From NCBI GenBank assembly GCA_023228995.1, contig JALOAD010000020.1, forward strand, positions 1 through 57,710: DNA of 57,710 nt. The letters are read 5' to 3'. The stretch comes from Candidatus Muiribacterium halophilum. GTDB taxonomy: Bacteria; Muiribacteriota; Muiribacteriia; Muiribacteriales; Muiribacteriaceae. Made by a program: the position numbers and the translations under genes. The notes below the pieces were generated by a model. It was not told where the DNA came from and did no database searches. It was given only the letters and a program-made list of their open reading frames with translations. This document shows positions 8,455 to 15,021 of this stretch, in pieces; position 1 is the first letter of the stretch, and every line of letters starts with the position of its first letter.

Positions 8455-9213
8455 TTAATTTGTTATCTGTCCAAAACCAAATGCTGTTTTTGCTCCAACT
8501 CCGCTATAATATGCAAATCTAAATAATTTATATACTTTTTTTCTTTCTTTTAATGATAGATTTTTTAATTCAAGAACTATTCTTCCTGTAAATCCTATCA
8601 AATCTATTTTTTTTAGATTAGATGTTTTAGTTTTTATATTTAAATAGCTAATTTGAATTCTCTCTGCTATTTCTTCTATATTTTGTATATTATATTCTTC
8701 TGATATTATTGAATTGTATTTTTTTACAATGCTTTTTAATATTAATCCCATATCTGGTATTACTATATGTGTTTTATTTTTTTTGAAAAATGTTGGACTT
8801 ATGAATCTTACTGTTATTTTTTCGAGTTCTGACTTTCCGTTATATTCAAGACTTTCTATTTCATCAATTCGTGAATATCTTGATTTTGAACTTTGTGCAA
8901 ATATTATATTTGTAATTTCAAATTCTTTTTTATCTATATTTATTTTTTTACTTTTAATTATAGTATCTATAAAAGCACTGTATATATTATCTTTTAAAAT
9001 TGTTATTCTTAATTTAACTATATTTTCTTCTCTTTCTTTAAAAAAAGGACTTATTGTAAATAATGTTTGTTGCGATTCATGCAGTTTTTCTGATAATTCA
9101 GGTGAGTTTTTTTCTATCATTTGCAAAAACCATGCATAAAGAGCGTAATTATAGTTTTTCTTTTTTAAATATTCTTGTGTATCTTTTATTTCTAATACAA
9201 TGCTATATAACAT
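8455..9213 (-). CDS. cas6: CRISPR pre-crRNA endoribonuclease Cas6
   Basis: A 252-aa two-RAMP-fold protein whose C terminus carries the Cas6 glycine-rich loop (YYSGVGAKTAFGFGQI, about residues 235-250), preceded by GFTGRIVLEL. His45 in KLHESQQ sits where many Cas6 enzymes have the catalytic histidine. Cas6 cuts the array transcript within each repeat, here probably at the base of the TCCCT/AGGGA hairpin to leave the ACUACGAC handle. The gene lies 10 nt after the CARF-sigma-54 activator and 50 nt before csm1, with a GAGGT ribosome site. Confidence 0.93.
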   Translation of the reverse strand: MLYSIVLEIKDTQEYLKKKNYNYALYAWFLQMIEKNSPELSEKLHESQQTLFTISPFFKEREENIVKLRITILKDNIYSAFIDTIIKSKKINIDKKEFEITNIIFAQSSKSRYSRIDEIESLEYNGKSELEKITVRFISPTFFKKNKTHIVIPDMGLILKSIVKKYNSIISEEYNIQNIEEIAERIQISYLNIKTKTSNLKKIDLIGFTGRIVLELKNLSLKERKKVYKLFRFAYYSGVGAKTAFGFGQITN

Positions 9214-9223
9214 ATTTACCTCT

Positions 9224-10711
9224 TTATATTTTTTCTATTCTTTTTCTTAATGTATGACTTTTAACTTTTAAAAATTCTGCTGTTTTTGATACATTATTGT
9301 CAAAACTTGATAATGATTTATTATATATATCTTTTTCTATATTCTTTATATAATCATCAACTGATAAATTCTTTGAATTTCTTATTTCAAGATAATCTTT
9401 ATAATGATCTTTTTTATTTATTCTAATACTTTCAGGAAGAAGATCTATATTATCAATGTATGCACTTTCTGATATTATTAATAATCTTTTTATTGTGTTT
9501 TCAAGTTCTCTTACATTTCCTGACCATGAGTATGAGAGCATTTTTTCATAAATTTCTTCTGATAATTTAGAGTTTTTAATATATTCTTTGTTATATTTTT
9601 CCATAAAAAACTTTATTAGTAAAACTATATCGCTTCTTCTTTCTCTTAATGGTGGTATTTTAATAGTTACTATCGTTAATCTATGATAAAGATCTTCTCT
9701 AAATCTTCCTTTATTTATAAATTCTATTAGATTTCTATTTGTTGCTGTAACAAGTCTAAAATCAACTTTTTTTTCTTTTGTACTTCCAACTGATAAAAAT
9801 TTACCATCTTGTAAAATCCTTAATAATTTAGCTTGAAAAAACAATGGCATTTCTCCTATTTCATCCAAAAACAATGTTCCACCACTTGCTTCTTCTATAA
9901 GTCCTTTTTTTGATATAACCGCTCCTGTAAATGCACCTTTTTCATATCCGAATAATTCTGACTCAAATATACTTTCTGGAATTGCTGCACAGTTTATACT
10001 TACAAAGTTATTGTTTTTTCTATTACTTAAATCATGAATTTTTCTAGCGAATAATTCCTTTCCTGTACCTGATTCTCCTGTAATTAATACAGATTCATCA
10101 TAACCTGAAATTGCTCCTGCATACTCAAAACATTTTAGCATTTCAGGATGTTCTCCAATTATATCGCTAAATTTATCATGTAATAATTTTTTATTTTTTT
10201 TGAATTTTTGAAGACTTTGATTAATATTTTCTTTTTTGGAATCAATATTTATTCCAGGAAAACATACATTATCAATATGTATTTCTGAAAATTTATAAAC
10301 TCCATTGTTATACTGTGGTTCTGTTCCTTGTATTAAATATGCTGGAAGTAAACCTGCAAGTTTTAGCATTATCCAAACTGTTTTCATTTGAGCTGTTCCG
10401 GGATCTATATATACTGAAAATTCAGATTTTTTATTTTCATTTAATATTTCTTCAATATTTGATTTAACATTTATGAAAATTTCTGAATAATCTCTTGGGT
10501 CATTTAAAATTATTTTTTTATTTATTATATTTATATTTTCATTTTTGTATATTTCTTTTAAATTATATGCTTTATCTGATAATTCCTCTGCGTGAAATAC
10601 ATACACAATATCAAATTTTTTTTTATTAAGAAGAGATAAAACTGGTCCTTTTATTTTTTTGTCAGAGTATGGATCTCTATTACCAATCCATGTAATAAGT
10701 ATATTTTTCAT
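9224..10711 (-). CDS. CARF-domain sigma-54-dependent transcription activator (CARF-AAA+-HTH)
   Basis: A 495-aa protein inside the cas operon. Residues 1-165 look like a CARF ligand-binding domain: a Rossmann-type start ([13 protein letters not shown]) and the loop DPGTAQMK at 103-110, resembling the N terminus of RtcR. Residues 185-415 form a full sigma-54 activator AAA+ module: Walker A GESGTGKE at 212-219, the sigma-54 contact loop GAFTGA at 259-264, Walker B TLFLDE at 279-284, [11 protein letters not shown] at 335-345 and SGNVREL at 397-403. The C terminus (473-493) is a Fis-type helix-turn-helix. It overlaps the csm6-like gene by 4 nt and precedes cas6 by 10 nt, so it is co-expressed with the CRISPR effector. 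RtcR is the closest named architecture, but no RNA-repair genes are adjacent. I infer a cyclic oligoadenylate sensor that opens sigma-54 promoters; the ligand is not shown. Confidence 0.92.
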   Translation of the reverse strand: MKNILITWIGNRDPYSDKKIKGPVLSLLNKKKFDIVYVFHAEELSDKAYNLKEIYKNENINIINKKIILNDPRDYSEIFINVKSNIEEILNENKKSEFSVYIDPGTAQMKTVWIMLKLAGLLPAYLIQGTEPQYNNGVYKFSEIHIDNVCFPGINIDSKKENINQSLQKFKKNKKLLHDKFSDIIGEHPEMLKCFEYAGAISGYDESVLITGESGTGKELFARKIHDLSNRKNNNFVSINCAAIPESIFESELFGYEKGAFTGAVISKKGLIEEASGGTLFLDEIGEMPLFFQAKLLRILQDGKFLSVGSTKEKKVDFRLVTATNRNLIEFINKGRFREDLYHRLTIVTIKIPPLRERRSDIVLLIKFFMEKYNKEYIKNSKLSEEIYEKMLSYSWSGNVRELENTIKRLLIISESAYIDNIDLLPESIRINKKDHYKDYLEIRNSKNLSVDDYIKNIEKDIYNKSLSSFDNNVSKTAEFLKVKSHTLRKRIEKI

Positions 10712-12192
10712 TTGTTTAATAATCCTTTTATCCTTGCTATTAAATTAGGGTATTTTTGTTTATAAATGAATTTATACATAATTTTTAACTGTTCAATAAA
10801 ATTAAAATCTTCAATTTCAATACTTCCTATATCTATAATATCATGTGCTAAATTATTCCTATATTCATTAATTATTAAGTAAATTTCTTTATGTTTATCA
10901 AAAAACACCTTAAATAGTTCTTTATCTTTGCTATTTTGATAAATATAAAATAGATTAATTAAAAAATTCGCATTGTTTGAGCTAGATTTATTCCATTTTT
11001 TAAAATCATTCCAAGGATCAATACTTAAATCTTTTAAAATATCATATTCTTTATTTTCCATTATTATTTTTGAATAAAAGTTATTAAGGTCTTGATTTTT
11101 TGCTAAAATATTTTTTTGCAAAGAATTATAATTTAAATCAGCTGATACATTAAAATAATTTTCATTTAATTTTAACACCATAGCTTCAAGAATACAGTTT
11201 ATTTTGATTATTAATTCTGTTATATTTTCTTTTTCAAAAAGATTTTCTATTAGAGAAAACAAGATTTGGATTTTATTATCTATTTTTTTCCAATCTTTAA
11301 TCATTATTTTTAATTTATCAAAATCTTTTATTTGATTACTGATTGAATATGTTTCAAATTCATTTGATAAAATATTCAAAGATTGTTTAAATCTATTTTG
11401 ATAAAAATTTAAAAGAAATTTTGAAATTATTGTTTTTTCTTTATTATCAGAAATTTGATAAAACTCTTCCATAACTGAATAATCTGTTATTTTTTTGTTA
11501 TTTTTTATTTCTTTTATATAACTTGATAAAAAATGTGTTTTCATCATATCTGCAAATTCTATAAAATTTACACTTTGCCCATTTTCATTATTAACTGAAT
11601 ACATAAATCTTATTTTTTTTGGTAAATTTATAGAAACCATTATCAATGAAAACATTAATGCAGGAGCTCCTGCTGTAGGACAAACAAAATGTAAATCACT
11701 TCTATTAGTAATATTATTTATCTTTTGCGATATTTTTTTATTATATTCTTCATAAGCAATTACATAATTAGTAGGATTTATAGCAATTTGAACAATTTCA
11801 AATTTACTGTTTTTCCCTTTAAAAAATAATTCAATAAGTTTACCACAATATTTTGTATCTTGAGCATGAAATCCTTTATCTAAAGCTTCTTGTTGTGTAA
11901 CAATAATTAAAGATTCTGTAACTATATCAGAATATTCATTTTTTAATTTATTAATATAAGAATTATATATTGGAAAAAGTTTTTCTTTATTTATTTTATA
12001 TTTATTTAATAACTCTTGATCATTATCTAAAATATTAAATATTTTTTTTGTAACTTCAAAATAGTTTTTTTTCGCCAAACTAACTATATCATCATCTAAT
12101 AAATTAAAATCATTAATAAAATGTGTTTTAAACTCATTAGGAATACTAAAATCATTTGTACCAATATTCGTAATTATAGATATTTTTTTCAT
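10708..12192 (-). CDS. csm6: Csm6-like CARF-HEPN ribonuclease
   Basis: A 494-aa protein at the head of the cas operon. The N terminus has a CARF-type start (ISIITNIGTNDFS) and a glycine-containing ligand loop at 171-180 (CPTAGAPALM), followed by the helix of the second half-site. The last 60 residues contain the HEPN RNase motif R-x4-H as RNNLAH (R445-H450). This order, CARF then C-terminal HEPN, and the length match Csm6, the cyclic-oligoadenylate-activated RNase of type III-A systems. The middle (200-430) is helical and unlike anything I recognise. Start at ATG 12192, with a weak AAAGG ribosome site; the stop overlaps the start of the sigma-54 activator (ATGA). Csm6 is more usually next to csm5, so its place upstream is slightly unusual. 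Confidence 0.87.
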   Translation of the reverse strand: MKKISIITNIGTNDFSIPNEFKTHFINDFNLLDDDIVSLAKKNYFEVTKKIFNILDNDQELLNKYKINKEKLFPIYNSYINKLKNEYSDIVTESLIIVTQQEALDKGFHAQDTKYCGKLIELFFKGKNSKFEIVQIAINPTNYVIAYEEYNKKISQKINNITNRSDLHFVCPTAGAPALMFSLIMVSINLPKKIRFMYSVNNENGQSVNFIEFADMMKTHFLSSYIKEIKNNKKITDYSVMEEFYQISDNKEKTIISKFLLNFYQNRFKQSLNILSNEFETYSISNQIKDFDKLKIMIKDWKKIDNKIQILFSLIENLFEKENITELIIKINCILEAMVLKLNENYFNVSADLNYNSLQKNILAKNQDLNNFYSKIIMENKEYDILKDLSIDPWNDFKKWNKSSSNNANFLINLFYIYQNSKDKELFKVFFDKHKEIYLIINEYRNNLAHDIIDIGSIEIEDFNFIEQLKIMYKFIYKQKYPNLIARIKGLLNK

Positions 12193-12221
12193 ATTTTCAA
12201 CCTTTATCGTTTTTTCTTATC

Positions 12222-12250
12222 ATTATAAACCTTTTATACAGAATAGTATA
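12222..12250 (-). promoter_or_regulatory. possible sigma-70 type promoter of the cas effector operon
   Basis: On the minus strand TATAAT occupies 12227-12222, about 30 nt before the csm6-like start codon. The -35 candidate (TATACT, 12250-12245) is weak. In such AT-rich DNA a lone TATAAT is expected by chance, so this is tentative. The alternative is read-through from the sigma-54 promoter at 12881-12897. Confidence 0.35.
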
Positions 12251-12336
12251 ATAAAAACTAACTAACTAAAAACCGGAAGACTTATAAAATAAATTCTAAT
12301 TAAACTCTCTGATTAAATATCGCAACATATAGAAGC

Positions 12337-12361
12337 AAGAGGAGAATTTTTCTCTCCTCTT
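12337..12361. terminator. hairpin between the exported-protein gene and the cas operon
   Basis: A perfect 9-bp stem (AAGAGGAGA / TCTCCTCTT) with a 7-nt loop lies 13 bp downstream of the 12375-12842 stop codon. On the minus strand, which is the direction of both flanking genes, the stem is not followed by a run of T, so termination may be leaky. Whether it stops transcription decides if the sigma-54 promoter also feeds the cas genes. Confidence 0.5.
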
Positions 12362-12374
12362 TTAATAAACATTA

Positions 12375-12842
12375 CTAAATTCTATAATCTGTAAAAAATT
12401 TCCTAAACGCTTTTTCTATTGATAACGACTCAGCTTTTTTTGATATTTCATTAAAACCTCCTTTAAAATCAGAAAACAGATAACCTTCTTTAGATGAATT
12501 TTTAGTGTTTTCTTTATAAATTACATTACCCGTTTTGTCTGTAACCTTTAAAGTAGTTTCAGCATAACCAACATCATGAAACGCTCCAAACAATGGGTAT
12601 GCAATAAGCCAACCACCCCAATTAATGTTTCTTTTTGTTTTAACATCACTAAATATAGAAATATGCAAATCTGCATCTTCCTTGTTTTCAGTAATTTCAA
12701 AATCATTACTCTCAAGAATTGTATTAACCCTAGATTTTAAATCCTGTTCAGTTTTAGTAGAAATCTTTGTAATATACACCTTATCCGCAAAAACATTTGC
12801 CACCAAAAACAAACTAATAACAATTAAATAGATTTTTTTCAT
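12375..12842 (-). CDS. small exported protein under a sigma-54 promoter
   Basis: A 155-aa protein with a clear Sec signal peptide (MKKIYLIVISLFLVANVFA, cleavage probably before DKVYIT), giving a mature protein of about 136 residues. There is no lipobox cysteine. Residues 75-95 (INWGGWLIAYPLFGAFHDVG) form a hydrophobic, glycine-rich segment, followed by a strand-rich part (TTLKVTDKTGNVIYKENT). It resembles small envelope lipoprotein-like families, but I cannot name one. Start ATG 12842, with AGGAGG four bases upstream. A -24/-12 promoter gives a 28-nt leader. It reads toward the cas operon from 182 bp upstream, so it is a candidate target of the CARF-sigma-54 activator and perhaps a transcriptionally released effector or envelope-stress protein. 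Function is unknown. Confidence 0.85.
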   Translation of the reverse strand: MKKIYLIVISLFLVANVFADKVYITKISTKTEQDLKSRVNTILESNDFEITENKEDADLHISIFSDVKTKRNINWGGWLIAYPLFGAFHDVGYAETTLKVTDKTGNVIYKENTKNSSKEGYLFSDFKGGFNEISKKAESLSIEKAFRKFFTDYRI

Positions 12843-12880
12843 TAATCCTCCTTTTTTTTTAAAATCTATACAAAAGTAAC

Positions 12881-12897
12881 AGCAAACTTTGTGCCAA
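12881..12897 (-). promoter_or_regulatory. sigma-54 (-24/-12) promoter
   Basis: The minus strand reads TTGGCACAAAGTTTGCT: TGGCAC, 5 nt, TTGCT. It matches the sigma-54 consensus TGGCAC-N5-TTGC(A/T) at every conserved base, with the required 12-base step from GG to GC. Predicted +1 is near 12870, 28 nt before the ATG at 12842. It is the only good match I found between genes in this window, and it lies in front of the gene beside a sigma-54 activator. Confidence 0.88.
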
Positions 12898-12958
12898 TAG
12901 TTTTTTTGGCTTAAACAAGGGATTTAATGAAATTTAAATAACAAAAAAAGTAAAAATT

Positions 12959-12975
12959 ATTAACCAGAAGTTAAT
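12959..12975. promoter_or_regulatory. candidate upstream activator binding site (palindrome)
   Basis: ATTAAC-CAGAA-GTTAAT is a perfect 6-5-6 inverted repeat, extended after a 2-base mismatch by A5/T5. Its centre is about 73 bp upstream of the -24 element and 97 bp upstream of the predicted start, where enhancer-binding activators usually dock. Binding by the CARF activator is inferred from position only, and AT-rich palindromes occur by chance. Confidence 0.45.
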
Positions 12976-12989
12976 TTTTTTTAATTGTG

Positions 12990-13252
12990 GGGTGTCGGTT
13001 CTTGACATTGACAATCTCAATCATTTATAAGCGTATATTAAACAGATTTGAACAATTCAATTATTAAAATTTCTGATATGATTAAATTCTAACAAGATAG
13101 ATTTCTATATTTAAGCTATAATTTGATAAATATTCTTGTATATTAAGCTAGAAATAGTAAAAAAGATCTGAGTATCAAATTCTCGACTTTATGTTTCCAC
13201 TTCACATATACTTATAAATGTTTTGTTTTGTCAATGTCAAGAACCGACACCC
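12990..13252. repeat. 263-bp MITE-like element with perfect 25-bp inverted ends
   Basis: Bases 12990-13014 and 13228-13252 are exact inverted copies (GGGTGTCGGTTCTTGACATT... on the left). The 213 bp between them are AT-rich with no gene. The right end touches the guaB stop codon; the left end lies 93 bp from the sigma-54 promoter. The ends share the GGGG-TCGGT core of the inverted repeats around the transposase at 52216-53750, suggesting related mobilisation. A single very long RNA hairpin acting as terminator for guaB is the alternative. Confidence 0.8.
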
Positions 13253-14740
13253 TTATTTTTTATAATTTGGTGCTTCTTTGGTTATTGTTATGTCATGTGG
13301 ATGTGCTTCTTTTAATCCTGCTGGGGATACTTTTGTAAATACTGAGTTTTTGTGGAATTCTTCTATTGTTTTTACTCCGCAATATCCCATTGAACTTCTT
13401 AATCCGCCTATGAACTGATATATTACATCTGCTATTGTTCCTGAATATGGTACCATTCCTTCTATTCCTTCTGGTACTAGTTTGCTATCTTCTACTTCAT
13501 CTTGAAAATATCGTTTTCTTGATCCTTCGCCTGTTTTCATTGCTGCTAGTGATCCCATTCCTCTGTATGCTACATATTTTCTGCCATTATATAAAATTTT
13601 TTCTCCTGGTGATTCTTCTGTTCCTGCAAAATTTGATCCCATCATTACTGTTGATGCTCCTGCTCCTATTGCTTTTGCTACATCTCCTGAATATCTTATT
13701 CCGCCATCTGCTATTACTGGGATTTTGCCTCTTAATGCTTTTGAACATTCATATATTGCTGTTATTTGTGGAATTCCAACTCCTGCAACAACTCTTGTTG
13801 TGCATATTGAACCTGGTCCTATTCCTACTTTTACTCCATCTGCTCCTGCATTGTATAGGTCTAATGCTGCTTGCGATGTTGCTATATTTCCTGCTATGAT
13901 TTGAATGTTACTGTATTTATCTTTTACTTTTTTTAATGTTTCTAAAACTCCTTTGGTATGTCCATGTGCTGTGTCTATAATTATTACATCAACTTTTTCT
14001 TTTATGAGTTTGTCTATTCTGTCATAATCATGTACTGATACTGCTGCTCCACATATTAATCTATGTTTTTCATCTACATTCATAATTGCTGGTGCTTTTG
14101 CTACAATTCCTTTTATGTCATTTAAACAGAATAATCCTGCTAATTTATTATCTTTATCTACGACAGGGAGTTTTGATATTTTTTTTTCAAGCATTATTCC
14201 ATAGGCTTTATTAAAATTAATGTTTTTTTCAGAATATACTACTTTGCTTGTCATATGCTTTTTTACTGTATCTTTGTAATCAACTACAAATTTCATATCA
14301 TGTGATGTGAAAATTCCTTTTAATCTTTGGGTATTTCTTTCAATTACTGGAAATGATGAAAAATTGTATTCTTTGCTTACTTTCATATTGAAAATTTCTT
14401 CAATTGTATTATCCTCATATATAAATACTGGTTTTTCTATAAAACCATTAAGAAATTTTTTGACTTTGGCTACTTGTAAACTTTGTTCTTCAATTGTCAT
14501 ATTTTTGTGAATTATTCCAATGCAACCTAATCTTGCAAGTTCAGTTGCCATTTTCCATTCAGTGACAGTATCCATAGCTGCTGATACAAATGGATTGAAA
14601 AGTTCGATTTTTGAAGTTAATTTAGTTTTAAGAATTGTTTCTTTAGGTAAAACTTCTGAATATTGCACAACCAAAGATACATCATCAAAAGTTAGTCCAT
14701 TAAATGGGAAATTGTTCATGAAAGGATCTATTTTGAACAT
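13253..14740 (-). CDS. guaB: inosine-5'-monophosphate dehydrogenase
   Basis: The 495-aa enzyme oxidises IMP to XMP, the committed step of GMP synthesis. The barrel starts with the usual GLTFDDV segment, is interrupted by two CBS domains (about residues 95-215), and has the active-site cysteine loop [11 protein letters not shown], the phosphate-binding ADGGI and GSNFAGTEE loops, and the flap sequence [11 protein letters not shown] place the start at 14740 because GGAGGT lies directly upstream; an in-frame ATG four codons earlier overlaps that ribosome site. It appears monocistronic between two repeat elements, and its stop codon abuts the 25-bp inverted repeat. Confidence 0.96.
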   Translation of the reverse strand: MFKIDPFMNNFPFNGLTFDDVSLVVQYSEVLPKETILKTKLTSKIELFNPFVSAAMDTVTEWKMATELARLGCIGIIHKNMTIEEQSLQVAKVKKFLNGFIEKPVFIYEDNTIEEIFNMKVSKEYNFSSFPVIERNTQRLKGIFTSHDMKFVVDYKDTVKKHMTSKVVYSEKNINFNKAYGIMLEKKISKLPVVDKDNKLAGLFCLNDIKGIVAKAPAIMNVDEKHRLICGAAVSVHDYDRIDKLIKEKVDVIIIDTAHGHTKGVLETLKKVKDKYSNIQIIAGNIATSQAALDLYNAGADGVKVGIGPGSICTTRVVAGVGIPQITAIYECSKALRGKIPVIADGGIRYSGDVAKAIGAGASTVMMGSNFAGTEESPGEKILYNGRKYVAYRGMGSLAAMKTGEGSRKRYFQDEVEDSKLVPEGIEGMVPYSGTIADVIYQFIGGLRSSMGYCGVKTIEEFHKNSVFTKVSPAGLKEAHPHDITITKEAPNYKK

Positions 14741-14775
14741 TATTACCTCCATAATCAGAGTGTAAAATCTTGAGA

Positions 14776-14920
14776 GTATGTTGAAAAAGTCTGTTTTCTT
14801 TTTTCAAAATTAACTTTAAAAATAAACAGCATGGTCAGGCCGACCTATGTAACCTAATTTTAGAGCTCGGCACAGACCCTATTTTGTATCAATGTTTATT
14901 TTTTAAGTTTTTCAACAGCC
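14776..14920 (+). repeat. 146-bp inverted-repeat element, copy 2
   Basis: Same orientation as the copy at 2481-2626, with the same central palindrome (GGTCAGGCCGACC) and the block GCTCGGCACAGACCCTATTT. It ends in TTTTTCAACAGCC. It lies upstream of guaB. Confidence 0.8.
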
Positions 14921-14973
14921 TCTTAATAATTAACATAATAAAACAAAGTTAAGTAGAGGTCAAATTAGTATAA

Positions 14974-15006
14974 GGCTGTTAAAAAATATTTTCTTTTTCA
15001 ACAGCC
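14974..15006. repeat. short derivative of the GGCTGTTGAA element
   Basis: GGCTGTTAAAAAA and TTTTTCAACAGCC, the two ends of the 146-bp element, are here joined by only a few bases. This looks like an internal deletion derivative. It can also act as a hairpin terminator for the lipoprotein gene that ends at 15022 on the minus strand. Confidence 0.6.
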
Positions 15007-15021
15007 TCGGTACATAGTGCT

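Noticed and set aside
9224-10711. Calling the activator RtcR
   Set aside because: Same domain order, but no rtcA/rtcB nearby, and it is locked inside a cas operon by a 4-nt overlap; I leave the symbol empty.
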